Shown: piece after piece, positions 1 to 7,015 of the stretch
Layout of the letters: each line of letters begins with the position of its first letter
How positions within the stretch are numbered: the first letter of the stretch is position 1
Source: Christensenellaceae bacterium Phil1
GTDB taxonomy: Bacteria > Bacillota > Clostridia > Christensenellales > CAG-138
DNA length: 64,000 bases
NCBI GenBank assembly: GCA_001940855.1
Contig: MSGS01000031.1
Coordinates: 265,199 to 329,198, forward strand
Direction of reading: 5' to 3'
Notes under the pieces: generated by a model
What the model was told of the DNA's origin: nothing
Database searches by the model: none
The model's input: the letters and a program-made list of their open reading frames with translations, nothing else
Program-made: the position numbers and the translations under genes

Positions 1-261
1 TCATTTGTTATTTTCCTCCTCTATTGTTATTTTGAATCTGTGAACTGAATCCTCTCCAATATCAACATACACCACATTATCATCCGTACTACTTGGGTAG
101 GCACAGAATTCCTCGCAAGTTAGCTGTTCTCCATAACACTCTTGAAACCCATCCACTAACAAGCTGTCCTGCCTCCAAAAGTCTTGGTACAACCCGCTTT
201 GAATTGCGTCTTTAATGTAGCCTATTACTTTGATTCCTCCTGCGTTTTCAATGCACACCAC
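1..261 (-). CDS. hypothetical protein, 86 aa at most
   Basis: I do not recognise this acidic small protein. It is the last gene visible of a tightly packed minus-strand run and its TGA stop is the first triplet of the window. It overlaps the 3' end of the upstream gene. The only usual start codon is a GTG at 261, inside the upstream gene. A good GGAGG lies in that gene's last codons, but no ATG, GTG or TTG follows it at normal spacing, so either the GTG or a rare ATA/ATT start is used. Function unknown; only the reading frame and the coupling are seen. Confidence 0.5.
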   Translation of the reverse strand: MVCIENAGGIKVIGYIKDAIQSGLYQDFWRQDSLLVDGFQECYGEQLTCEEFCAYPSSTDDNVVYVDIGEDSVHRFKITIEEENNK

Positions 262-512
262 GCTGGCCAGTCCAACTTCGACACTAATGCTCGTGTTCTT
301 TCTATAAACGTTGTTATAGCCTGCAACCTTTCATCCGAATATCCACCCCAATAAAATGATGGGACCCCATTCTCATAAACATAGTTCCACACCACAAACG
401 GAGCGGGGTCATCTTTTATACCGGATCGCATACCTATTGCAACGCCCCCATCGCCAACTTCGTGAAAAATTTTGATTTCATAGCCTTGGTTCATGTAGCC
501 CTTATCCATCAT
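225..512 (-). CDS. hypothetical protein, 95 aa
   Basis: A small unknown protein that starts at tandem ATG codons five bases after a GGAGG. The product is rich in aromatic residues in its middle part (FVVWNY, FYWGGY) and has no signal peptide or membrane segment. Its 3' end carries the ribosome binding site for the next gene, and the two overlap. Membership of the same run of small genes suggests an accessory, phage- or plasmid-type function; nothing more can be said. Confidence 0.6.
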   Translation of the reverse strand: MMDKGYMNQGYEIKIFHEVGDGGVAIGMRSGIKDDPAPFVVWNYVYENGVPSFYWGGYSDERLQAITTFIERTRALVSKLDWPAWCALKTQEESK

Positions 513-521
513 TTATACCTC

Positions 522-857
522 CTACAAACGAACTCTTGTAAACACGCCCTCCTTCTTTTGAGGGTTCCAAGTCAGTCTCCAATACTGAATGCCTCGGGGT
601 CTACTGTCTACGGTACCATTTTCTATTTCGCATTCAATTACGCCGCTCTCGTGAAACGTTATCAGTTTATCATACTCATCGTTCTCACGCACAGCATTAT
701 CATAGTTACACAATGCATAGTAAATATTGCTTGCATAGTTCTCGCATAATCGCCCTGCAATCTGCACCATCCGTGACATGATACTTGATATATTGCCGTT
801 TACGCTTTTAGTTGTGTACCTATTGTTCAGACCGTAGGGGTATATTGTATATGCCAT
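522..857 (-). CDS. hypothetical protein, 111 aa
   Basis: Starts at an ATG behind an AAGGAGG site. The soluble product begins MAYTIYPYG and has an alpha-helical look in the middle (SIMSRMVQIAGRL) followed by a more beta-like C-terminal half. There is no membrane segment or motif I recognise. It is separated from its neighbours by about 10 bases on each side, so it is co-transcribed with them. Function unknown. Confidence 0.6.
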   Translation of the reverse strand: MAYTIYPYGLNNRYTTKSVNGNISSIMSRMVQIAGRLCENYASNIYYALCNYDNAVRENDEYDKLITFHESGVIECEIENGTVDSRPRGIQYWRLTWNPQKKEGVFTRVRL

Positions 858-870
858 TTATCGCTCCTCC

Positions 871-1551
871 TTAACTAATCTTATATTTTGGTATTGACCG
901 CATCCCATCGTATCCCCACAGCACCACGTCCTCCGGGTCAACGCCCTCGGCCTCCGCTATTTCCTTGCGTATATTGTCATAAACGTAGAAACTATATCCA
1001 CGTACATCCTCGGCGCACTCCGGCACAGTATCCTCGTCATGCACTATCCATTCCTCGCCGGTGTTGAAGAACTCCGTTTCGAGGCAGCGAACCGCTTCGT
1101 CATTGTACAGGTCGGTCGGATAGATGAAGTAAATCCAATCGCTTTGACAAGAGCCACGCAGGGTTTTATAGTCATATCCCTTGCCCAGCATCAAGGTTAG
1201 GCCCATACAGATTCCCCACTGCGCATTGCGACCATAGTCCGGGTTGTACATCTGGCAGGCAAACTTCCATGCCTCGATTTCTTCATCGGTGTAGGAGTTC
1301 CTGCCTACAGGCGGCACATAATCCAGAAGCATTTCCTGTTCGGTGCTGTATGGGCAAGCAACGCCAACATCTTCCCAATCCATTTCCTCAAGCGCTTTGA
1401 CTACCTGCTCAAACTCATCAAAAACGTATCTTCCGTATGACCTATTGCCGTACAGCGCGGCCTTGTCTGTCTTGAGCTGTTCGTCATCCCACGGGCTTTC
1501 CTGCCACTCCCACGGCACTTGGCGTGCGTACACCTTACGGTTTGAACTCAT
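871..1551 (-). CDS. hypothetical protein, 226 aa
   Basis: An acidic, tryptophan- and tyrosine-rich soluble protein with no recognised domain. The ATG at 1551 follows GAAAGGAT at a good distance. It overlaps the stop of the upstream gene by 4 bases (ATGA), the usual sign of translational coupling. It is one of the longer unknown proteins of the accessory run. No catalytic motif, zinc site or membrane segment stands out. Confidence 0.65.
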   Translation of the reverse strand: MSSNRKVYARQVPWEWQESPWDDEQLKTDKAALYGNRSYGRYVFDEFEQVVKALEEMDWEDVGVACPYSTEQEMLLDYVPPVGRNSYTDEEIEAWKFACQMYNPDYGRNAQWGICMGLTLMLGKGYDYKTLRGSCQSDWIYFIYPTDLYNDEAVRCLETEFFNTGEEWIVHDEDTVPECAEDVRGYSFYVYDNIRKEIAEAEGVDPEDVVLWGYDGMRSIPKYKIS

Positions 1552-1730
1552 GTATCTATCCTTTCTCTGCCCTTAACCACCTTTATCGGATACTGCGGGC
1601 AATTCTCTCGATATTCCTTCTTGCGCTTCTTGATTTCACTGAGGCTGTATTCATCAAGCTCGTGCTCCCAGCCGTAACCATAATTGACGTAGAAGCGCCA
1701 TACGTCTCGTGTTTTCCTTTGGTATGTCAT
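1548..1730 (-). CDS. small hypothetical protein of mobile-element type, about 60 aa
   Basis: The reading frame is open from 1778, but the ATG at 1730 follows a GAGGGA site and gives a compact 60-residue basic protein starting MTYQRKTR. The earlier ATG codons lie inside the upstream gene without a clear ribosome site. The central part reads YGYGWEHE and the C-terminal part is lysine/arginine-rich (KKRKKEY). I believe similar short proteins occur in Clostridia phages and conjugative elements, but that is memory rather than a search. Coupled by a 4-base overlap to the 226-residue gene. Confidence 0.55.
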   Translation of the reverse strand: MTYQRKTRDVWRFYVNYGYGWEHELDEYSLSEIKKRKKEYRENCPQYPIKVVKGRERIDT

Positions 1731-1743
1731 CAGATTCTTTCCC

Positions 1744-1947
1744 TCACACCTCATAAACTTGTGCATCGTTTGTCCCATACACTCTGCTTACAGATACACA
1801 CGATAAGCCAAAATACTCCTGTGCCTTTTCTTCGGCTTCCGACGTTGTGCTGGCAATTATAACTATGATTTTATCTCCTCCATACCTCAAACGCGCCGTA
1901 TAAATGTGTTTACCAATGGTGTTATAAGCCTGCTCCATAGTCGTCAT
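1744..1947 (-). CDS. small hypothetical protein, 67 aa
   Basis: The frame is open from 1992, but the ATG at 1947 is preceded by GGGAGG at ideal spacing, so it is taken as the start. The product begins MTTMEQAYNT and seems to alternate helix and strand, ending in YGTNDAQVYEV. No recognised domain. It lies between two other small genes of the same run and is probably co-transcribed with them. Confidence 0.6.
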   Translation of the reverse strand: MTTMEQAYNTIGKHIYTARLRYGGDKIIVIIASTTSEAEEKAQEYFGLSCVSVSRVYGTNDAQVYEV

Positions 1948-1966
1948 TTTGATGCCTCCCTTCCCA

Positions 1967-2461
1967 TCAATACACAAAGTCCGTCTCGACATAATCCCAG
2001 CCGGTGCCCCAGTGCGTCACACCCAGCACGCACAGATCAAGCATCTCGCAGTAGAAGATGATTTCGTCCGTGTGTTCCTTCAGCCGTTCTGCCGTGGCGC
2101 GGTCAATCAGATAATACTGGTAGATTTCTATTGGTTCCTCACTCTCCCAATCGTCATCCGCGTCCACCTCGTTGCCGTCGGCATCGTAGTAGCGGGACAA
2201 CTCACCGTTCTCAAGGTTGTCATACAGGTTCCCATCCACACTCGCAATCTCGTTGCAGAGCAACATCTGACTGTCTGGATAGAATATCTGGCTGTACTCA
2301 CAACGCACAGTCTTGCCCCTACAAGTCGTGTACGGATCTGCCACCTTTTCAAATTTATATCTATCTTTGAGCCACTCGTTGTGTTCCAGTGCCAAGCCGG
2401 TATAGAAATCGCCGTTTTCGTTGCGGTATATCTCATCCACATAGAATGATCTGTTAGCCAT
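1967..2461 (-). CDS. hypothetical protein, 164 aa
   Basis: An acidic protein with an Asp-rich centre (YYDADGNEVDADDD) that starts at an ATG behind AGGTGAT. It has no signal peptide, membrane segment or known catalytic motif. The acidity resembles the DNA-mimic or accessory proteins often found in mobile elements, but that is only an impression from composition. Function unknown. Confidence 0.6.
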   Translation of the reverse strand: MANRSFYVDEIYRNENGDFYTGLALEHNEWLKDRYKFEKVADPYTTCRGKTVRCEYSQIFYPDSQMLLCNEIASVDGNLYDNLENGELSRYYDADGNEVDADDDWESEEPIEIYQYYLIDRATAERLKEHTDEIIFYCEMLDLCVLGVTHWGTGWDYVETDFVY

Positions 2462-2472
2462 ATTATATCACC

Positions 2473-2646
2473 TCATTTATATATTTTGACAATCTCCCAA
2501 TCTGTTAGTGCCGCTGTGGTATCGAGTTCCCTTATGGGCAGCCTCTTAATTACAGCCTTATCGAAGTCGCATTCATAAACATAACGATAAATCTTGGTAT
2601 CAATTATTCTCTCTTTTTGTATTCGTGTTTCAAATTCCTTGGTCAT
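2473..2646 (-). CDS. small hypothetical protein, 57 aa
   Basis: The frame opens at 2682, but the ATG at 2646 has GGAAAGGT upstream and removes a tail that lies inside the glutamine amidotransferase-like gene. The mature product starts MTKEFETRIQ and is a short mixed-charge protein with an IDTKIYRYVY stretch. It starts 3 bases after the stop of the amidotransferase-like gene, so it is probably translated from the same message. Function unknown. Confidence 0.5.
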   Translation of the reverse strand: MTKEFETRIQKERIIDTKIYRYVYECDFDKAVIKRLPIRELDTTAALTDWEIVKIYK

Positions 2647-2648
2647 TG

Positions 2649-3611
2649 TTACCTTTCCAGCTCTGCCACGCAATCCTCGCACAGCATACCTATTTCCGTG
2701 TGTTCCAGCTTATCCTTGCGCTTTATCTCGCCGCACCAGTAGCAGCGGTCATATTCATCCTCGTAGTCCAGCAGTTCCTCAAAGCTGATATCCATGCAAT
2801 ACGGCATCAGCTCGGCCAGCTTTGAATCGTACTTGGCTCCGCTCTCCAACTCTGCCCGCTCGCTGGGATAGAGCATGTCATCCTCCCAGTTGTAGCCATA
2901 CACATTTCCCTTTTTATCCACGTAAAACTCGCCGTAGTCGCTGTATTTGTTGCCGTCAAGGGTTACTGTGCCGCCAAGGTCAAAAATGTCGCACACGCTC
3001 TTGGTCGGAGTCCAGTATTTCGGTGTCTTGTAGGACGTATTGCTGAACATCAATCCGGTTTGCTCGTCCGTCACGAAGTCCCCCACGGTGCTGATGTTAC
3101 CTTCCATGTCGAGGAATGCAAGCCGTGAGCCGCCTATTTCGTTTTCTATCAGCTTGCGGAAATACTTGTCCTGCGGGAAGTGTTTGTTGATGCATTTCAT
3201 GGTGCTGAGCTGGGTCAGTATGTATTCCATCGTGTCGCTTATGCCGCTCCTCGGCTGCACGTTCAGTATGCCGTTGTGCGCCACACCCAGACTGGTTTTG
3301 CACATGAGCTTCCGCAGCACACTCAGATTGTCCGTCACAGGGAACGGATGTGTGTTCTCAGGCGATGTACCGCCGTGTGTGGTTATGCGGAAGTGGAATA
3401 TCATAGGCGTCTGCACAGTGTCTATTTTGCCCTCTACGCGCTTGTATGCCTTATAGAAGTCTTTATATTCCATGAATCCTTTCTCGATGCACACGCCGCC
3501 GTTGGCCGTGTACATGAAGCCTGCGCCGTCCGGATTATGGTTCCACATATTCTCGAACATTTCATCACTGGGTGCTGCTATGCCGGCCTTCTTTACTACT
3601 ATGATGCACAT
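2649..3611 (-). CDS. class II glutamine amidotransferase (GATase_6-like) domain protein with C-terminal zinc ribbon
   Basis: The protein starts Met-Cys, so removal of Met would expose Cys2, the N-terminal nucleophile of class II (Ntn) glutaminases. Other family marks are visible: NPDGAGFM (26-33), HFRITTHG (73-80), THPFPV (87-92) and AHNGIL (111-116). These match the part of the fold that binds glutamine and frees ammonia. A C-x2-C pair at 290-293 and another at 311-314 form a likely zinc ribbon at the C-terminus. No synthase domain is attached, so the ammonia must go to a partner. The gene lies directly downstream of the amidoligase, whose last codons hold its AGGAGG site, which makes the amidoligase the obvious partner. 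Glutaminase activity is inferred from family; the real substrate is unknown. Confidence 0.8.
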   Translation of the reverse strand: MCIIVVKKAGIAAPSDEMFENMWNHNPDGAGFMYTANGGVCIEKGFMEYKDFYKAYKRVEGKIDTVQTPMIFHFRITTHGGTSPENTHPFPVTDNLSVLRKLMCKTSLGVAHNGILNVQPRSGISDTMEYILTQLSTMKCINKHFPQDKYFRKLIENEIGGSRLAFLDMEGNISTVGDFVTDEQTGLMFSNTSYKTPKYWTPTKSVCDIFDLGGTVTLDGNKYSDYGEFYVDKKGNVYGYNWEDDMLYPSERAELESGAKYDSKLAELMPYCMDISFEELLDYEDEYDRCYWCGEIKRKDKLEHTEIGMLCEDCVAELER

Positions 3612-3613
3612 GA

Positions 3614-4828
3614 TTATGCTGCCTCCTGTTGTCTATGGAATGTTGTTCTCTTGGTCAAATAGTCAATAAGGTCTGGGTAATCCACGTCGCGGAATATATC
3701 TTCCCATGTGGTTTTATTTATGTCGTTGATATTTAGTTTCTTAGCGAATCGGCAAAGGGTATCTACAAATTGAAGTGTTGCGTTGAATGTGCTTGCTTTT
3801 AGCGTTCCTCGGAACAGTCTAAACTCTATCGTGTTGTCGTTTCTTAGGTTGACGGCGTAATATCGGCCTTTGTTGCGTAGGTCACGCGCTTTGTTGGCAA
3901 GTGTGGCATCGTTGTCATCATCCTCCAGCGCGATTTCGTTCTTGCTTGCCCAATGGTTTAGCTGTTCTTCCGTGCGGCGGCTGAACGGTATCATGTGTGA
4001 TTCCCAGAACCGATTGACCAGCAGCACAGCCTTGGCGATGTTCAAGTCGATTTCAGTTTGGGTATTGCCGAAGAAATCTCTGTTGACGTGTACATGTAGA
4101 CCGCACGTTCCGGCATCGTGTGATGTGAACCCGTACTCACAGCATTTCTTCCGTATCCATTTCCAATCAAGTTCGTCCATGTGGTAGGCAAGTGTGCAGG
4201 GCTGGGACACAATTTCCACGCCATCCTCGAGGCTGCCGTCATGCTTGCAGTAGATTTCCGGCACATTGTCCTGCAATTCCTCGGCCAATTTCTGCGGGTC
4301 TTTGCCTTTGTCTACTTCCAACTCCACGCCCATATACAGCGGTGTGCCGTGAGCGAAGTCCTCCCGCTTCCCATAAAAGTCTGGGTCTGGCTTGTACGAA
4401 TAGTCGTGAATGGTTGCGGATTCCATTTCCTCCGCGCAGTCTTCGCAGTAGGTATAGCCGTCGATTTCGCGAGCATCATCAACGCGCACCAAGCATCCGC
4501 AGTTGTCACAGGTATTCCACCCTGCGTTATAGCACCAGTCACACACCCATATTCCGTTATCATCGCAGCGCATATCCCGATCACGGCACCAGCCACCGCA
4601 ATCCTCGCATTGATGATAGGAGCCATGCTCGCGGCAGCATCTGCACACCATGCCTTGGTCCGGCACTTCCACGCAGTTAGGTTCCCAGTCACCGCAGTCC
4701 GTACACTTGTAATAATCCGCTTCTTCAGCGCATTCCTCATTGCAAAACGTTTCGTAATCCGTCGTCGTTATCATTGCTTCTTCGTCTTCGATTACCGCAC
4801 CGCAGTTCGCACAAATATACTTTTCCAT
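3614..4828 (-). CDS. amidoligase (Amidoligase_2, glutamine-synthetase fold) with N-terminal Cys-rich zinc-ribbon array
   Basis: Residues 1-135 hold about eight C-x2-C or C-x3-C pairs (CANC, CTDC, CRCC, CEDC, CDWC, CDNC, CEDC), consistent with several zinc ribbons. The rest matches the COOH-NH2 ligase family of the glutamine synthetase fold: GVELEV (167-172), HDGSLEDG...EIVS (196-208), CGLHVHV (242-248) and IEFRLFRGT (334-342). These Glu, His and Arg residues are the metal, ATP and phosphoryl-transfer positions of the family. Members are predicted to use ATP to join an amine to a carboxylate. The ATG at 4828 follows GGGGA; a GTG two codons earlier is possible. The stop is 2 bases before the glutaminase-like gene. 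This pairing is known from predicted phage and bacterial amidoligase systems; the product made here is unknown. Confidence 0.8.
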   Translation of the reverse strand: MEKYICANCGAVIEDEEAMITTTDYETFCNEECAEEADYYKCTDCGDWEPNCVEVPDQGMVCRCCREHGSYHQCEDCGGWCRDRDMRCDDNGIWVCDWCYNAGWNTCDNCGCLVRVDDAREIDGYTYCEDCAEEMESATIHDYSYKPDPDFYGKREDFAHGTPLYMGVELEVDKGKDPQKLAEELQDNVPEIYCKHDGSLEDGVEIVSQPCTLAYHMDELDWKWIRKKCCEYGFTSHDAGTCGLHVHVNRDFFGNTQTEIDLNIAKAVLLVNRFWESHMIPFSRRTEEQLNHWASKNEIALEDDDNDATLANKARDLRNKGRYYAVNLRNDNTIEFRLFRGTLKASTFNATLQFVDTLCRFAKKLNINDINKTTWEDIFRDVDYPDLIDYLTKRTTFHRQQEAA

Positions 4829-4849
4829 ATTCACTTCCCCTTTCTTTTG

Positions 4850-4966
4850 TTACATAGCTGAGATGAGCACGAATATTATATACCATGCGACGATTAAAAA
4901 GACGATTCCTACCGTTTGCACAGCGTGCCACGCCACGCTGTACGGGCGGAGCTTATAGCGTTTCAT
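4850..4966 (-). CDS. single-span membrane microprotein, 38 aa
   Basis: A short reading frame with AAGGAG seven bases before its ATG. The product has a basic N-terminus (MKRYKLRP) and one hydrophobic helix from about residue 19 to 37 (IVFLIVAWYIIFVLI), so it should be an N-in single-pass membrane protein. It lies just upstream of the amidoligase gene, with about 20 bases between them, and would share its message. A membrane role for the amidoligase pair is possible but unproven. Confidence 0.55.
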   Translation of the reverse strand: MKRYKLRPYSVAWHAVQTVGIVFLIVAWYIIFVLISAM

Positions 4967-4980
4967 ATATCTCTCCTTAT

Positions 4981-5003
4981 AAAAAAAGACACCGTTAAGT
5001 GTC
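4981..5003 (-). terminator. hairpin with T7 tail, terminator-like
   Basis: On the minus strand GACAC pairs with GTGTC across a 6-base loop and is followed by seven T residues. The stem is short, so this may be a weak terminator or an attenuator. It lies only about 15 bases before the start of the 38-residue membrane protein gene. Confidence 0.45.
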
Positions 5004-5060
5004 CAATATGTTAGTCAAAATTCAATTTAATGCCTTGTTACGGTTAATATATTAGCTGTT

Positions 5061-5249
5061 TTACATTTCTTCCATGGTTTCACTCAGTTCCTCCCAGTCA
5101 TCGGGGTTTCCCAGTCGCCGCAGATAGTCATGTCCTCCGTCCACGCCAACCGCGCCGCACTTACACATTTTGAAGTCGTGGACGTGTTTGCTTTCGATAA
5201 TGTCCCCGCACTTCTTGCATTTAATCTTATTGGTTATGATTTGCTGCAT
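5061..5249 (-). CDS. small zinc-ribbon protein, 62 aa
   Basis: The frame is open from 5384, but the ATG at 5249 has GGAGG at good spacing, while the upstream part is a shadow of the next gene. The product has CKKC and CKCG motifs about 18 residues apart and a VDGGHDYLRRLG segment. Short proteins with this Cys-Cys plus DGGHDY pattern are common in Clostridia phages and plasmids as far as I recall. It probably binds zinc; function unknown. Confidence 0.6.
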   Translation of the reverse strand: MQQIITNKIKCKKCGDIIESKHVHDFKMCKCGAVGVDGGHDYLRRLGNPDDWEELSETMEEM

Positions 5250-5259
5250 GGTTTTCCTC

Positions 5260-5442
5260 CTATGCCACGGCACAACCCCGCAAGGCCGCGAACAGCTCAT
5301 CCAGTTGCCGCCACAGTCTTTCCCAGTCGGCCACGGCAAGCGGGTTGCGTGTTCCGCCCGGCACGTCTGCCCAGTCTTGCGCAAACGTTTCGATTTCCTT
5401 GCGCGTATCTGCCACGCGCTGCATGATTTCCCATTTAGACAT
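5260..5442 (-). CDS. small hypothetical protein, 60 aa, helical
   Basis: The ATG at 5442 follows AAAGGAGG at ideal distance. The product (MSKWEIMQRV at the N-terminus) looks entirely helical and has several Trp residues. No recognised domain. It ends 11 bases before the zinc-ribbon gene and has a terminator-like hairpin just upstream of its own ribosome site. Confidence 0.55.
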   Translation of the reverse strand: MSKWEIMQRVADTRKEIETFAQDWADVPGGTRNPLAVADWERLWRQLDELFAALRGCAVA

Positions 5443-5465
5443 TGTTGTTTCCTCCTTTACGAGCA

Positions 5466-5494
5466 TAAAAATAAGGCCACGCCGTTGCGTGACC
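5466..5494 (-). terminator. hairpin with T-rich tail before a small gene
   Basis: GGTCACGC pairs with GCGTGGCC (one G-U pair) across a 4-base loop, then a TTATTTTTAT tail on the minus strand. It sits between two small genes and directly upstream of a ribosome binding site, so it could end transcription from the upstream gene or act as an attenuator. Confidence 0.6.
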
Positions 5495-5512
5495 CGTAAT
5501 TGAGTTCTGTGT

Positions 5513-5908
5513 TTATTTCCTTTTTGTCATTACGTTTAGGAATGTCAAGCCTATCATGATTCTATCGTTTGTTGTAGGAACGATTTCAAAATTGTCTACA
5601 AGATTCATTACTTCCCTTATAGCATCCATGCTGTATACCCTTACGGTTAAATCTGTACAATATACAGTTATTTCACCAATATCAGGGAAAATATCGTTCA
5701 TTTGGCATTCAAATGTAGCCTTCTCGTCGTATTCGGTTACGATTTCCTTGAGCAAATCGTAAGCCTTGTGCATATCATTATATCTTTCCTTATTCACAGT
5801 CCAGAGCGATTTTGCATTTGCTTTAGCTTTCGCTTCTAAGGCTTCTCCCATAGACGCCCAGAAACGTTCTTCCTCGCTCATAGGCGTGATATCTATAATT
5901 TCCTTCAT
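5513..5908 (-). CDS. hypothetical protein, 131 aa
   Basis: The ATG at 5908 follows AAGGAGGAGAGG; upstream in-frame codons lack a ribosome site. The soluble product starts MKEIIDITPM and has a helical first half (EALEAKAKANAK) and a mixed second half ending FLNVMTKRK. I see no known motif. It follows a structured non-coding stretch and may be transcribed through it from the promoter near 6.13 kb. Confidence 0.6.
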   Translation of the reverse strand: MKEIIDITPMSEEERFWASMGEALEAKAKANAKSLWTVNKERYNDMHKAYDLLKEIVTEYDEKATFECQMNDIFPDIGEITVYCTDLTVRVYSMDAIREVMNLVDNFEIVPTTNDRIMIGLTFLNVMTKRK

Positions 5909-5979
5909 CCTCTCCTCCTTCTTGCGTTTATGTAAAAGCTTACCATACCGCGCCCGATAAGGCAAGGCTTTTCCAAATC

Positions 5980-6114
5980 ATACAAGCAAACCCCGCACAC
6001 CATTGCGCGAGGCTTAATCTATGATTTATGACGGGTATGACATTCCGTGTCACACACCCCGATAGCCCACTACCACATAAACTATCGGTTAAAAAGCGAA
6101 AGGCCATACCCTTG
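5980..6114 (-). ncRNA. candidate structured small RNA or leader, about 130 nt
   Basis: Between a plausible promoter (6120-6148) and the 131-residue gene there is no reading frame, but three hairpins can be drawn on the minus strand. One is CCGATAG/CTATCGG (arms 6082-6088 and 6059-6065). The second is TGACA/TGTCA near 6045. The third is a G-U-rich CCTCGCGC/GTGCGGGG stem (5991-6012) followed by TTTGCTTGT. The last one could end transcription, giving a small RNA, or act as an attenuator for the downstream gene. This is inferred from hairpins only. Confidence 0.3.
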
Positions 6115-6119
6115 CGCTA

Positions 6120-6148
6120 ATCATATCACGCTTAGGAATAAAACGCAA
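6120..6148 (-). promoter_or_regulatory. possible sigma-A promoter
   Basis: TTGCGT and TATGAT are 17 bases apart on the minus strand, just downstream of the 245-residue gene. The -10 box is good and the -35 box only half matches. It would drive the structured leader and the 131-residue gene. Confidence 0.4.
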
Positions 6149-6154
6149 TACGAT

Positions 6155-6892
6155 TTACTTATTGCGCTCGTACAGTGATTCATAGGACGTTCCGGTTATG
6201 ACGCGGTTGATAACCTGCACAACCAGTTTGATTATGGTATTTCCTTTAGGCATAGCCACAGTCTTAGGCTTTTTACCTGCTTTGCACGCCGTCAGCACCA
6301 TAAAGGCGATATCCTGAGACGTTACCTTATAAATGTTCTTTTCTTCGCCATTGTCCTCGAATATGATAGCATCCACCAGACGCTGGAGCTCTTTCGTCAA
6401 CGTTGTTTTGCTGATAGGGTTCTTTTCCTGAGTACGTTCCGTATGCTTGTCCATGCGGTACACGTTAAGCAATTCCTTCCAGTCTCCGCCCAATTCCGCC
6501 GTTGCATAAGCGGACAGCAGACGCGCCATGTTATCCGCCCGGTATACCCAGCCGGATTCGTTACTGATTTTCTGAGGTTCACAAAAACGGTTGAATGCCG
6601 CCAAGTCGATAATCTTTTTCCCATCGACAAGCATATACTTGCCATTTTCCTTATCCTGCCCCAACGTTATCTTGCTCACTTCCAACGCCATGATTGCGTT
6701 GTACATGGGCTTATCAGATGCCCGCAGCACGGAAAATTCCTCATTCATAACCATGAGGTTAAGTTTGCTTACGTTTTCGCTCACGCCGTGCAGCAGCTTT
6801 GCAATTTCATCATTGGGCTTGTTCTCAAGGATAAGGCCATTCAAGTTCTGGATATCGCTTTCAAGGTTCTTGCGCATTTCAGTTGAGTTCAT
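6155..6892 (-). CDS. hypothetical protein of phage/plasmid type, 245 aa
   Basis: A soluble, largely helical protein that starts at an ATG behind AAGGAGATATA. It has no recognised catalytic motif. The N-terminal 50 residues could form a coiled coil (DIQNLNGLILEN), and the C-terminal part carries basic runs (KAGKKPKTVAMPKG) that could contact nucleic acid. It is a stand-alone unit: two strong dyads lie just upstream and it ends just before a probable promoter. Replication or partition functions would fit such isolated genes in mobile elements, but nothing in the sequence proves one. Confidence 0.6.
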   Translation of the reverse strand: MNSTEMRKNLESDIQNLNGLILENKPNDEIAKLLHGVSENVSKLNLMVMNEEFSVLRASDKPMYNAIMALEVSKITLGQDKENGKYMLVDGKKIIDLAAFNRFCEPQKISNESGWVYRADNMARLLSAYATAELGGDWKELLNVYRMDKHTERTQEKNPISKTTLTKELQRLVDAIIFEDNGEEKNIYKVTSQDIAFMVLTACKAGKKPKTVAMPKGNTIIKLVVQVINRVITGTSYESLYERNK

Positions 6893-6921
6893 AATTATAT
6901 CTCCTTAATATTTGTTATACT

Positions 6922-6964
6922 AAGGGCATAAGCCCTTTGATTAACAATCAGTACGTTAATCAAA
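6922..6964 (-). promoter_or_regulatory. two adjacent perfect dyads upstream of the 245-aa gene
   Basis: AAGGGC/GCCCTT (6922-6937, 4-base spacer) overlaps by 2 bases a 10-bp perfect inverted repeat TTTGATTAAC/GTTAATCAAA (6936-6964, 9-base spacer). The position 30-70 bases before the start codon suits an operator or a regulatory RNA hairpin. No -35/-10 pair with good spacing was found here. Confidence 0.45.
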
Positions 6965-6972
6965 AGTCTTAC

Positions 6973-7006
6973 AAAAGCGGGCTACACCCGTTAAGGTATA
7001 ACCCGC
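6973..7006 (-). terminator. intrinsic terminator
   Basis: GCGGG/CCCGC arms, extended by weaker pairs, are followed by TTTT on the minus strand. The hairpin begins 10 bases after the stop of the weak reading frame at 7016-7216, which gives that frame some support. Confidence 0.55.
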
Positions 7007-7015
7007 CTGATACAC

